64,000 bases of DNA from JAGRGG01 sp965217265 (GTDB lineage Bacteria > Pseudomonadota > Alphaproteobacteria > Geminicoccales > Geminicoccaceae). The position numbers were made by a program, and so were the translations under genes. Location of the stretch: contig CBDCHP010000018.1 of NCBI GenBank assembly GCA_965217265.1, positions 186,001 to 250,000 on the forward strand, written 5' to 3'. Numbering within the stretch: the first letter of the stretch is position 1; each line of letters starts with the position of its first letter. Shown in pieces: positions 28,746 to 36,629 of the stretch. The notes under the pieces are model-generated. The model worked only from the letters and a program-made list of their open reading frames with translations. It did no database searches and had not been told where the DNA came from.

Positions 28746-29361
28746 ACCCCGTCATTCCCTGCGTCTTCAGCGCCGCTTGAACCTCGGGGTCTTCCTCCAT
28801 CTCTTCCCTGAAAGCCTTGAGCGCCGGGTAGGCGCCCGGCTCCAGGGGCGTCATCGGCAGCCAGCGGACCAGGACGTAGAGGTAGGCGTCAGCGGCGGTG
28901 CGCTCGCCGGTGTAGCGGCCGCCGCCGGCGATCACGGTCGCTTCGAGGCGTTCGTAGTGCTCGCCCAGCTTGACGTAGGCCCGGCGCTTGACCTCGTTCT
29001 GGCAGGCCTCGCTCCCGGCGAAGCGCTCGGCGGCGAAGTGCGGCCCGAAATCGGCGTGAACCTCGGAAGTCATGTAGCTGAGCGCCTCCGTTACCCGTGC
29101 CCGCGCCAGAAGGCCGTCGCCGGCAAGGCGGGCGTCGGGATAGCGGTCGGCGGCGTAGAGCAGGATGGCGGTCGCCTCGGTCAGCACGCCCCCGTCGTCC
29201 ATCACCAAGGCCGGCACCTGCCCGCGCGGGTGGATCGCGAGGTAGTCTGGCTTCTTGTTGTCGCCGCGCTTCAGGTTGACGACCTCGAACGGGACCCCCG
29301 CCCAATGCAGCGCGATATTGGGTGCCAGCGCGCAGGTGCCCGGCATGGCGTAGAGCTTCAT
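28744..29361 (-). CDS. Glutathione S-transferase family protein
   Basis: The 205-residue protein has a thioredoxin-like N-terminal domain (MKLYAMPGTCALAPNIALHW, residues 1-20; the VPALVMDDGGVLTEATAIL cis-proline and glutathione-binding segment at about 50-68) and an all-helical C-terminal domain. The motif resembles the bacterial beta-class transferases. ATG 29361 follows GAGGAAG and gives the standard MKLY start; an upstream in-frame start would add 16 unrelated residues. It is divergent from the TAXI receptor gene with an 89-bp gap. The substrate is unknown. Confidence 0.9.
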   Translation of the reverse strand: MKLYAMPGTCALAPNIALHWAGVPFEVVNLKRGDNKKPDYLAIHPRGQVPALVMDDGGVLTEATAILLYAADRYPDARLAGDGLLARARVTEALSYMTSEVHADFGPHFAAERFAGSEACQNEVKRRAYVKLGEHYERLEATVIAGGGRYTGERTAADAYLYVLVRWLPMTPLEPGAYPALKAFREEMEEDPEVQAALKTQGMTG

Positions 29362-29450
29362 CGTCGTCTTCCTCGGCAAAGGGTTTAACACTCGGGGTTT
29401 AGCCGCCAAAGCTTGCGCACCGGAACACGAAAATCATCAGGGAGCCCAAC

Positions 29451-30419
29451 ATGAAACCCCAGCACCTCACCGCCTTGACCGCGCTCGCCCTCGTCGGCGG
29501 TGCTACGACGGCCGAAGCACAGCAGCGCCTCGCGTTCGGCGCCACCAACGCCCAGTCGGCGCACTACGCCTACTTCGCCGCGCTCGCCGACATCGTCAAC
29601 GAGCACGCTGAGGGCTACCAAGCCTCGGTGGTCGAGACCGGCGCCACGGTCGACAACCTCAAGCGCATGGCGCGCGGTCAGTTGGATCTGGGCCTCGTCA
29701 CCACCTCGACCCTGTACCACGCCTACAACGGCGTGAAGGCGTTCGAGGGCAACACGATCCCCTCTAAGCTGCTCTGGGCCTACAGCCTCGCCTCGCAGAA
29801 CGTGATCGTCCGCCGCGATTCGGGCGTCACGCAACTCGCCGACCTCGCCGGCAAGCCGTTCGGACCGGGCCAGCGCGGCTCCTCGACCGAGGACACCTCC
29901 TTGCAGGTCATGGACCTCCTCGGCGTCGAGCCCGACTGGGCACGCGGCAGCAACGGCGAGCTCGCCGCCGCGATCAAGGACGACCGGGCGATCGGCTTCA
30001 TCAAGTCGGCCGTCGGCACCAAGTTCGACGCGCTCACCACCGACATCGCCACCTTCACGCCGGCGCAAGTCTTGGGGATAAGCGACGAGCAGCGCGAGCA
30101 GATTGAGGAAAACCTGCCCGAACTCTCGCTCGTCGAGATGCCGGGCGGCGAGATGGAGAACAGCGGCCCCTACACCGCCTGGGGCTTCATGATCGCCGTC
30201 TCGGCCCGGCCCGACATGGAGGAACAGACCGCCTACGACATCACCAAGGCGGTGCTGGAGCACACCGACCAGCAGGCCGCCGCCTTCCCGCCGGTCAAGG
30301 GGGAGGACCTCATCCAACTCACGCTCGATTACGCCACGACCCCGCTGCACCCGGGCGCCATCCGCTACTATGAGGAGGCGGGCTACGAGGTGCCCAACCG
30401 GCTCCGGCCGGCCGAGTAG
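29451..30419 (+). CDS. TAXI family TRAP transporter solute-binding subunit
   Basis: TAXI proteins are periplasmic receptors for the fused-permease class of TRAP transporters. The 322-residue product has a signal peptide (MKPQHLTALTALALVGGATTAEA, cleaved before QQR), then LAFGATNAQSAHYAYFAALADIVNE and GATVDNLKRMARGQLDLGLVTTS, the standard TAXI opening, and LADLAGKPFGPGQRGSSTEDT in lobe one. Known TAXI ligands include glutamate-like or dicarboxylic acids, but the ligand here is not evident. The fused permease starts 5 bp downstream. Confidence 0.92.
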   Translation: MKPQHLTALTALALVGGATTAEAQQRLAFGATNAQSAHYAYFAALADIVNEHAEGYQASVVETGATVDNLKRMARGQLDLGLVTTSTLYHAYNGVKAFEGNTIPSKLLWAYSLASQNVIVRRDSGVTQLADLAGKPFGPGQRGSSTEDTSLQVMDLLGVEPDWARGSNGELAAAIKDDRAIGFIKSAVGTKFDALTTDIATFTPAQVLGISDEQREQIEENLPELSLVEMPGGEMENSGPYTAWGFMIAVSARPDMEEQTAYDITKAVLEHTDQQAAAFPPVKGEDLIQLTLDYATTPLHPGAIRYYEEAGYEVPNRLRPAE

Positions 30420-30424
30420 CACAG

Positions 30425-32113
30425 GTGGCCGTCGAGCAGGCGCGCGGTGAGCAGGCGGCGGCGACCCCCTGGCCCGAGCGGCTGCGGCGGGCGTCGATTT
30501 TGGCGCTCGCCACCGGGCTCGGCGCCTTCGTCTTCTACACGTCCTTCTTCGGCGCGTTCGAGTCGCTGATCCAGCGCGCCGTCTTCACCGCCGTCGTCGG
30601 TGTGCTCGGCCTGCTCATGTTCCCCCTGGGCGCCGGCAGATCTTGGCGCCCGATCGGGATCGCGGTCGACGTGGTCATGGGCGTCGTCATCGTCGTGGCC
30701 TCGCTCTACGTGGTCTGGAACTTCGAGACCATCATGACCGAGTTGCTCTGGGCGCAGCCTTACGACGTGGCGCTCGGGGCCGGGGCGCTCGTCGTGATCC
30801 TCGAACTGGCGCGCCGGGCGACGGGCAGCCTCGTCTTCCCGGCGATCGTGGCGATCTCGATCGCCTACGCGCTGTTCGGCAACCTGATCCCCGGCCGGTT
30901 CGGCCACCGCGGCTTCGACGCCTTCTACATGACCGAGGTGCTCTACCTCTCGGACCGCGGCCTGTGGGGCCTCCTCGTCGGCGTCGCCTCCACCACGCTC
31001 GCCGCCTTCATCTTGTTCGGCGCCATGCTGTTGCACACCGGCGCCGGGCAGACCTTCTTTGACCTTTCCGCCCGCGCTGGCGGGCGCTCGCCCGGCGGCG
31101 CCGCCAAGATCGCGTCGGGGCTGTTCGGCGCCATCAACGGCTCAACCGTCGCCAATGTCGCGACGACCGGCAACTTCACCATCCCGCTCATGCGGCGCCT
31201 GGGCTATCCCGCGGGCTTCGCCGGTGCCGTCGAGGCGGTGGCCTCGACTGGCGGCCAACTGGCGCCGCCGATCATGGGCACCGCCGCCTTCGTCATGGCC
31301 GAACTGGTTAACGTCAACTATTGGCAGATCGCACTCGCCGCGGTCCTGCCGGCCGCCTTCTTCTACGTCTTGGTCTTCACGACCGTCCACCTCGTCGCCG
31401 TGCGCAAGGACTTGGGCCGGGTCGACGAGGCCGACCTGCCCGACTGGCGTCGGGCGCTCGACTGGAAGCGCCTCGCCCCGATCGGCGCCGCCCTTCTCGG
31501 CTTAAGCTTAGGCATCTGGGGCGGGCGCTCGGTCGAACTCACCGCCTGCTACGGCATGATCGGCATGATGGGCGTGCGCTTGGGCGTCGCCCTGATCTCG
31601 CCGGACGAGGGGATCGTCGATGGGCTCAAGCGCATCTGGCGCTCGCTCGAAGAGGGCGGGCGCGGCGTCGTCACCGTCGGCGTCCTCCTGATTGCGGCGC
31701 AGGTGTTCGTCGGCGTCCTCAACCTGACTGGCTTTGGCGTCACCGCCACCTCGGTGATCTTGAGCACCGCCGGCGGCAAGATCTGGCTGATCGCGCTCAT
31801 CATGGCCGTCGTCTGCCTGATCGCCGGCATGGGCCTGCCGACCTCGGCCGCCTACGTCCTGGTCGCGGCGGTGTTCGCGACCCCCTTGATCCAGCAGGGC
31901 CTCGACCCGCTCACCGTCCACTTCTTCGTCCTCTACTATGCGACGCTCTCGGTCATCACCCCGCCGGTCTGCGTCGGCGTCTTCGTCGCCGCCGCGATCG
32001 CCCAGACCGGCTGGCTGAACGTCGCGGGCCAAGCCGTGCGCCTCGCGGCCTCCGTCTACGTCCTGCCGATGCTGTTTTTGATCTATCCAGGCATGCTCGG
32101 CAACGCTGGCTGA
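30425..32113 (+). CDS. TRAP transporter fused permease (4TM/12TM)
   Basis: The single protein combines the small (about 4 helices, residues 20-160) and large (about 12 helices) TRAP permease subunits and pairs with the TAXI receptor just upstream. Typical motifs are NGSTVANVATTGNFTIPLM, EAVASTGGQLAPPIMGTAAF and GMGLPTSAAYVLVA. It starts at GTG 30425. At 562 residues it is somewhat short; the C-terminus ends at YPGMLGNAG, and a hydrophobic reading (LGALAAFLALEALARR) continues in another frame after the stop, so a C-terminal frameshift or truncation is possible. Confidence 0.9.
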   Translation: MAVEQARGEQAAATPWPERLRRASILALATGLGAFVFYTSFFGAFESLIQRAVFTAVVGVLGLLMFPLGAGRSWRPIGIAVDVVMGVVIVVASLYVVWNFETIMTELLWAQPYDVALGAGALVVILELARRATGSLVFPAIVAISIAYALFGNLIPGRFGHRGFDAFYMTEVLYLSDRGLWGLLVGVASTTLAAFILFGAMLLHTGAGQTFFDLSARAGGRSPGGAAKIASGLFGAINGSTVANVATTGNFTIPLMRRLGYPAGFAGAVEAVASTGGQLAPPIMGTAAFVMAELVNVNYWQIALAAVLPAAFFYVLVFTTVHLVAVRKDLGRVDEADLPDWRRALDWKRLAPIGAALLGLSLGIWGGRSVELTACYGMIGMMGVRLGVALISPDEGIVDGLKRIWRSLEEGGRGVVTVGVLLIAAQVFVGVLNLTGFGVTATSVILSTAGGKIWLIALIMAVVCLIAGMGLPTSAAYVLVAAVFATPLIQQGLDPLTVHFFVLYYATLSVITPPVCVGVFVAAAIAQTGWLNVAGQAVRLAASVYVLPMLFLIYPGMLGNAG

Positions 32114-32293
32114 TCCCGGGCGGGCTTGCCCTGGTCCCGACGTGGCCGGGAACGCTCGGCGCGCTCGCCGCCTTCCTGGCGCTGGAGGCGCTCGCCCGCC
32201 GCGGCGGCGCAGGACGACTTAGTCGGGCAACGTCTTGATCTTCTCGGGCACCAACGTGCGCGCCCGCCGTTGGAAACCGAGCGGGATCATCTT
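32114..32293. pseudogene. Possible gene-fragment junk between TRAP permease and blh
   Basis: No complete gene fits here. On the plus strand a 40-codon open stretch reads LALVPTWPGTLGALAAFLA, either a displaced permease tail or a PgpA-like N-terminal piece. On the minus strand a short open stretch ending at 32219 reads MIPLGFQRRARTLVPEKIK and looks like the C-terminal end of a lost gene. Both are too short to assign. The pattern suggests that rearrangement brought blh next to the TRAP operon. Confidence 0.3.
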
Positions 32294-32311
32294 GTCGACA
32301 CAGGGCGAGCG

Positions 32312-33268
32312 ATGGCGCGAACATCAACCGCAGTGCGGCGCGATACGGACCGGCAGATAACGGGCAATGGCGCCTGGATCGAGCATTTTGCCAGATGCCA
32401 CGCCTTGACGATCGCGGCGCTGGCCGGCCTCGCGGCCCTCGCGGCACCGCTGCTCTGGCTTCTACCGCCGCCGGCCGTTACCATCACCGCCACCGCCTTC
32501 GTCCTGTTCGGCGTGCCGCACGGCGCCGTCGACCACCTCGTCGCCCGCGACCACCTGCGCCCAATCGCCGGCCGGGCATGGTTTCTCGTCTTCTCGCCCG
32601 TCTATCTCGGCCTTGCCGGGGCCGTGCTGGCGCTCTGGTTTCTCGCCCCCGTCTTGGCGCTGGTCCTCTTTCTCGCCGTGTCCATCCTCCATTTCGGCCT
32701 GGAAGACGCGGGTTCGGGCGCGCCTCTGGCCGCGTTCGCGCGCGGCGGTCTGCCGATCGCCCTGCCCGTCCTCCTCCACCCGGCCGAGACCGCGCGCTTC
32801 TTCGCCCTCCTCGGCGCCGCGGACGGTATCCCGGCCGTCGTGCAGCTGAGCGCTTGGGTCTGGCTCCCCTGCGCCCTTCTCTACGGCAGGCGCCTCGCCG
32901 CCGACGCCGGGCGTCGCCACGACCTGATCGAGGTCGTGGCCCTGATCTTCGTCTTCATCATCCTGCCGCCGCTGCCCGCCGTCGCCTTCTACTTCGTCGT
33001 CGCCCACAGTACGCGGCACGCGGCCGGCCTCGCCGCGCGGCACGACCCGATCGACGCAGCGCGCGGTTTTGGCTGGGCCTCGCGCGCGTGCCTGCCGCTT
33101 ACGCTGATGACGTTCGCTCTCGGCTACCTCCTGTTCACCTCGCTGACCGGCACCTTTGAGGAGCGCTTCCTCAAGACCGTGTTCTGGGGCCTCGCCGCAC
33201 TCACCGTGCCGCACATGCTGCTCGTCGCGTTCGACGAACGCTTCGGCGGCGGACCGCTGGGGCGGTGA
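32312..33268 (+). CDS. blh: Brp/Blh family beta-carotene 15,15'-dioxygenase
   Basis: Blh cleaves beta-carotene into two molecules of retinal, the chromophore of microbial rhodopsins. The 318-residue protein is strongly hydrophobic (about eight helices) and has the family hallmark GVPHGAVDHLVARDH at about residues 67-81, SILHFGLEDAG in the middle and AHSTRHAAGLAARH near the C-terminal third, supplying the conserved histidines for an iron centre. ATG 32312 gives the normal length; the frame is open upstream but reads Arg-rich shadow sequence. It converges on the rhodopsin gene with a 30-bp gap containing a short GCGCT-CCGC-AGCGC hairpin. The precursor genes (crtE, B, I, Y) are not in the window. 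Confidence 0.9.
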   Translation: MARTSTAVRRDTDRQITGNGAWIEHFARCHALTIAALAGLAALAAPLLWLLPPPAVTITATAFVLFGVPHGAVDHLVARDHLRPIAGRAWFLVFSPVYLGLAGAVLALWFLAPVLALVLFLAVSILHFGLEDAGSGAPLAAFARGGLPIALPVLLHPAETARFFALLGAADGIPAVVQLSAWVWLPCALLYGRRLAADAGRRHDLIEVVALIFVFIILPPLPAVAFYFVVAHSTRHAAGLAARHDPIDAARGFGWASRACLPLTLMTFALGYLLFTSLTGTFEERFLKTVFWGLAALTVPHMLLVAFDERFGGGPLGR

Positions 33269-33298
33269 GCGCTCCGCAGCGCGAGGCACACCAGAAGG

Positions 33299-34213
33299 TT
33301 ACTCCGCCGACACCCGCTCGCGGCTCGCCTCGCCCTCGAACCGCGCCGGCGCGTACTGCGGCAGCGGCTTCTCCGACGCCACCGCCATCTCGAAACCCTC
33401 GTCGGCGCTTCTGAGGCGCGCGCAGCGGCCCAGGACGACGCCGAAGATCAGCTTTGAAGTGATGTCGGCCGCAGTGAACAGAACCTGCCGCGTCACCACG
33501 CCGAGTTCGGTCGGCCAGATCGTCGGCATCGCGATCGCGATCGGATAGAGGATCCACGAGCCGAACAGGATCCACCACGCCATCTTCAGCGCCCGCGCGG
33601 CCCGATCCGACATCTTCAGGGCGTTCTCGCGGACCAGCTTGTAGAGGACGTAGTAGACGTAGAGCCACGCCACCGTGGCGGCGAGGTACCAGACCCAGTA
33701 CGCCGTCGGGTTGCCGCCCGGCACCAAGCGGTAGCTCTCGTAGAAAGCGGCGAAGTAGGAGAACCAGACCATGATCAGACCGGCCACGGTCAGCTTCCAC
33801 CAGTTGCGCCAGAACGCGCTGCCGGTGAGGCCCATCACGACGAGCACCTGCGTCAAGAGCATCGGCACGTCGATCGACCAGTTCAGGTAGCGAAAGCCGT
33901 TCGAGTAGATCTGCTCAGGATTCCTGATCCACGCACCCTCGGCCAGGCTGAAGGCGAAGCTCTGCTGCCAGACCAGCCAGACGTTGGCGATTTCGAGTGC
34001 TGCCGAGATCATCACCACGCCCGAGATCGCCGAACTCAGACGGTAGTGCGGCGCGATCTGATTGGAGGTGACGAGAAAATAAATCAGCCCGGCCGCGAAT
34101 GCCGCGACCGTGAAGCTCAACAGGTGCTTCACCACCTGAAACGAAGGATTGGTGTAGGCGAAGAAGTTCTCGAAATTCCAGTACAGCGTCGTGTTGGCGA
34201 GTTCGGCTTCCAT
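33299..34213 (-). CDS. Sodium-pumping-type rhodopsin (NDQ motif)
   Basis: The 304-residue protein is a seven-helix retinal protein. Helix C reads RYLNWSIDVPMLLTQ, giving Asn111, Asp115 and Gln122 at the three diagnostic positions, the N-D-Q set of light-driven sodium pumps such as KR2, not the D-T-E of proton pumps. Helix G reads TAADITSKLIFGVVLG with the retinal lysine Lys254 and counter-ion-region Asp250. Also conserved by my alignment to KR2 are His30, Ser70, Arg108 and Arg242. Leu119 at the spectral-tuning position suggests green absorption. KR2 Asn61 is Ser61 here. ATG 34213 gives the KR2-like length; the tail after residue 270 is about 25 residues longer. Blh converges on it. Confidence 0.93.
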   Translation of the reverse strand: MEAELANTTLYWNFENFFAYTNPSFQVVKHLLSFTVAAFAAGLIYFLVTSNQIAPHYRLSSAISGVVMISAALEIANVWLVWQQSFAFSLAEGAWIRNPEQIYSNGFRYLNWSIDVPMLLTQVLVVMGLTGSAFWRNWWKLTVAGLIMVWFSYFAAFYESYRLVPGGNPTAYWVWYLAATVAWLYVYYVLYKLVRENALKMSDRAARALKMAWWILFGSWILYPIAIAMPTIWPTELGVVTRQVLFTAADITSKLIFGVVLGRCARLRSADEGFEMAVASEKPLPQYAPARFEGEASRERVSAE

Positions 34214-34427
34214 ACAGGGCCCTTCGGTGCGGGTTGGCGGGCCGACGCCGAGCCCTTCTGCGGCCTCACGAACGTCGGTCGATTTCGTCAATAAAACCCG
34301 TGCGTTCACGTTCCGCACAAAATGCCGATGATCCGAAATGTCGCAGTCCACCGCCCCGGCGGCTTGAGCGGCGGCGCCGCCCGTGCGAGGTTGCAGCCCT
34401 ACGGCCCAGGATGGGGAGACGGGACAC

Positions 34428-34976
34428 ATGGCCAGCCAAGCGCGCCGCGACGAGGTCGTCGGCTTTTTTCAGGACCCGCAGAGCTTCGCCGACGCCGTCG
34501 GCGAATTGGAGGATGCCGGCTTCGATCGGGCCGACATCAGTGTGCTCGGCGAGCGCGGCAGCCTGCGCCCCTGTTTGCAGGCGGTCGATTGCCAAACGAA
34601 GGCGCGTGCCGACGATCCCAAGGCCGCGCACGAGGCAGTCATCCTCGAAGAGGACCAGCAGCAGGCGCGCGTCCTGTTCACCAGCCTCGCCTCCTCGATC
34701 GCGGCCATCGCCGCGTCCGGCGCCGCACTCGCCGCGACTGGCGGGATGGCCGCCCCCGCCGTCGCCGCCGCATTCGCCGCCGGCGGGGCCGTCGGCGGCA
34801 CGGCCGAGTTCTTGAGCCGCCGCGCCGGCAATCAGCAGGCGGAGCACCTCAAGCGCCAGGTCGAGCGCGGCGGCATCGTCGCCTGGGTCGCCGTCGACGG
34901 GGCCGAGGAAGAGACGAAGGTCGAGACACTGTTCAAGCGTCATGGGGCGCAGGAAGTGCATAAAGTCGGAGGTTGA
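34428..34976 (+). CDS. General-stress-type protein with glycine-zipper membrane region
   Basis: The 182-residue protein begins with a segment (VVGFFQDPQSFADAVGELEDAGFDRADISVLG, residues 9-40) similar to the fold of YflT/17M-type general stress proteins, which predict interactions by an alpha-beta sandwich. A small-residue-rich hydrophobic stretch of about 50 residues (SSIAAIAASGAALAATGG and onward) looks like a glycine-zipper membrane hairpin, and the C-terminal part repeats the sandwich-like pattern (RGGIVAWVAVDG). Function is unknown. ATG 34428 is preceded by GGGGAGACGGG. It is divergent from the rhodopsin across a 214-bp gap, so the two may share regulatory DNA. The stop overlaps repeat copy G. 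Confidence 0.6.
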   Translation: MASQARRDEVVGFFQDPQSFADAVGELEDAGFDRADISVLGERGSLRPCLQAVDCQTKARADDPKAAHEAVILEEDQQQARVLFTSLASSIAAIAASGAALAATGGMAAPAVAAAFAAGGAVGGTAEFLSRRAGNQQAEHLKRQVERGGIVAWVAVDGAEEETKVETLFKRHGAQEVHKVGG

Positions 34977-35122
34977 ACGCTTGCGCGTGCGCTGCCGCGC
35001 GGCCTTTTTCTCTTCTTCTTTGCTATTTGTCGTCGGAGATCGGCCTCAACGCCGAGGACCAGCCTCGGACAAAAATAAAAAAGAAAGAAGAAAAAGCCCC
35101 GCGCAGCGGACGCGCAGCGTTC
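34975..35122. repeat. Interspersed inverted-repeat element, copy G
   Basis: This copy lies between convergent stress-type and hemA genes, and both stops (TGA on each strand) overlap its ends. The left arm hairpin is GCGC-TGCC-GCGC with GGCCTTTTTC; the right arm read inward is CCGC-TGC-GCGG with GGGCTTTTTC. The core reads GGAGATCGGCCTCAACGCCGAGG. Confidence 0.88.
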
Positions 35123-36338
35123 AGGCCACCCGCCTGATCTCCAACATCTGCCATACGTCTTGCAGCGCCACGATCAGGGCGTCCATCAGGTCGTCGGTGT
35201 GCAGCGGTCCGGGCGTCAGGCGCAGGCGCTCGGTGCCCTTGGGCACGGTCGGGTAGTTGATCGGCTGGATGTAGACGCCGTGCCGGTCGAGGAGCAGGTC
35301 GGTCGCCGCCTTGCAGCGTACGGGATTGCCGACCAGGACCGGGACGATGTGCGAGGGGCCTTCCATGACCGGCAGGCCCGCCGCTCTCAGCCGCGCCTTC
35401 AAGGTGGCCGCCCGCTCCTGCTGCGCCGCGCGCTCCTCGCCGCTGGCCTTCAAGTGCCGCACGCTCGTGAGCGCGGCACCGGCGGTCGCGGGCGTAATCG
35501 AGGTCGTGAAGATGAAGCCGGGGGCGTAGGAGCGCACCGCGTCGACGACGGCGGCGGACGCGGCGATGTAGCCGCCCGCGCAGCCGAACGCCTTGGCGAG
35601 CGTGCCCTGGATGATGTCGACTCGCTGCATGGCGCCGTCGCGCTCGGCGATCCCCCCGCCGCGCGGCCCGTACATCCCGACCGCGTGGACCTCGTCGAGG
35701 TAGGTCATCGCGTTGTGGCGCTCGGCCAAGTCGCAGACGGCGTGGATCGGCCCGATGTCGCCGTCCATCGAGTAGACGCTCTCGAACGCGATCAGCTTCG
35801 GCCGCTCGAAGGGCTGGGCCTTGAGCAGGCTTTCCAGGTGGTCGAGGTCGTTGTGGCGAAAGACTGCCTTCTCGGTTCCGCCCGCGCGAATGCCGGCGAT
35901 CATGCTGGCGTGGTTCAGGGCGTCCGAGAGGATCAGGCAGCCGGGCAACAGCCGCGCCACGGTACCGATCGCCGCCTCGTTGGCAACGTAGCCCGAAGTC
36001 AGGACGAGGGCGCGCTCCTTGCCGTGCAGGTCGGCGAGTTCGTCTTCGAGCAGGACGTGCAGGTGGGTCGTACCGGCGATGTTGCGCGTGCCGCCAGCAC
36101 CGGCGCCGTAACTCGCAAGGGCTTGCGCCGCGGCGCCGAGCACGGCCGGGTGCTGGCCCATGCCCAAGTAATCGTTCGAGCACCAGACCACGACCTCGCG
36201 CGGTTCGGCGCCCGGAGTCCGGTGCAGAGCGTGGGGAAAGCGCCCGACCTGCCGCGCCAAGTCGGCGAAGACGCGATAACGCCCCTCGTCCCGGACCCGT
36301 TCGACGGCGCCCTCGAAGATGGCCTCATAACCCGGCAT
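35121..36338 (-). CDS. hemA: 5-aminolevulinate synthase
   Basis: The PLP enzyme condenses glycine and succinyl-CoA to 5-aminolevulinate, the first step of tetrapyrrole synthesis in alphaproteobacteria (C4 pathway). The 405-residue protein has VVWCSNDYLGMGQHP, GAGAGGTRNIAGTTHLHVLLE, the YLDEVHAVGMYGPRGGG cofactor aspartate region and the PLP lysine in IQGTLAKAFGCAGGY at about residue 248. The C-terminal TERLRLTPGPLH is also typical. It supplies haem and corrinoids; the cobalamin adenosyltransferase at 39.4 kb is functionally downstream. It lies next to, but transcribed toward, the rhodopsin region. Confidence 0.96.
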   Translation of the reverse strand: MPGYEAIFEGAVERVRDEGRYRVFADLARQVGRFPHALHRTPGAEPREVVVWCSNDYLGMGQHPAVLGAAAQALASYGAGAGGTRNIAGTTHLHVLLEDELADLHGKERALVLTSGYVANEAAIGTVARLLPGCLILSDALNHASMIAGIRAGGTEKAVFRHNDLDHLESLLKAQPFERPKLIAFESVYSMDGDIGPIHAVCDLAERHNAMTYLDEVHAVGMYGPRGGGIAERDGAMQRVDIIQGTLAKAFGCAGGYIAASAAVVDAVRSYAPGFIFTTSITPATAGAALTSVRHLKASGEERAAQQERAATLKARLRAAGLPVMEGPSHIVPVLVGNPVRCKAATDLLLDRHGVYIQPINYPTVPKGTERLRLTPGPLHTDDLMDALIVALQDVWQMLEIRRVA

Positions 36339-36375
36339 GACGCACCTTCAAGCGCCCCACGACAACGCCATGAGC

Positions 36376-36507
36376 CTACGACATGAAGCCGAAGGCGATA
36401 CCGAACAGGAGGATCGCGGTGATCGCCGTGCCCCCAATCAGCATCCAGCGCAGGCCGGTGCCTTTCTTGCCGCCGGTCGTCTCTTCCTCGTTCATCTTCG
36501 GGTGCAT
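36376..36507 (-). CDS. Small single-helix membrane protein
   Basis: The 43-residue product, MHPKMNEEETTGGKKGTGL then a hydrophobic helix (RWMLIGGTAITAILLFGIAFG), has no assigned function. The start at 36507 is chosen because GGAG lies 8 bp upstream; the in-frame upstream ATG at 36519 overlaps that site. It sits between hemA and the 3-hydroxybutyryl-CoA dehydrogenase on the same strand. The amphiphilic charged N-terminus with one helix suggests a small complex subunit or regulator. Confidence 0.6.
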   Translation of the reverse strand: MHPKMNEEETTGGKKGTGLRWMLIGGTAITAILLFGIAFGFMS

Positions 36508-36629
36508 GCTAATCTCCATCGTCGCCCAAGCGTTGGCCTGCCAATTGGCGGCATCAGGCATCGAATGCAACCCGGGACGCGGGTGAAGCGGCGAAAGGTC
36601 GCTCGCGCATCACTGAGCGGGCGAGAGCG

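Noticed and set aside
33299..34213. Proton-pumping proteorhodopsin
   Set aside because: Helix C has N-D-Q in place of D-T-E at the diagnostic positions.
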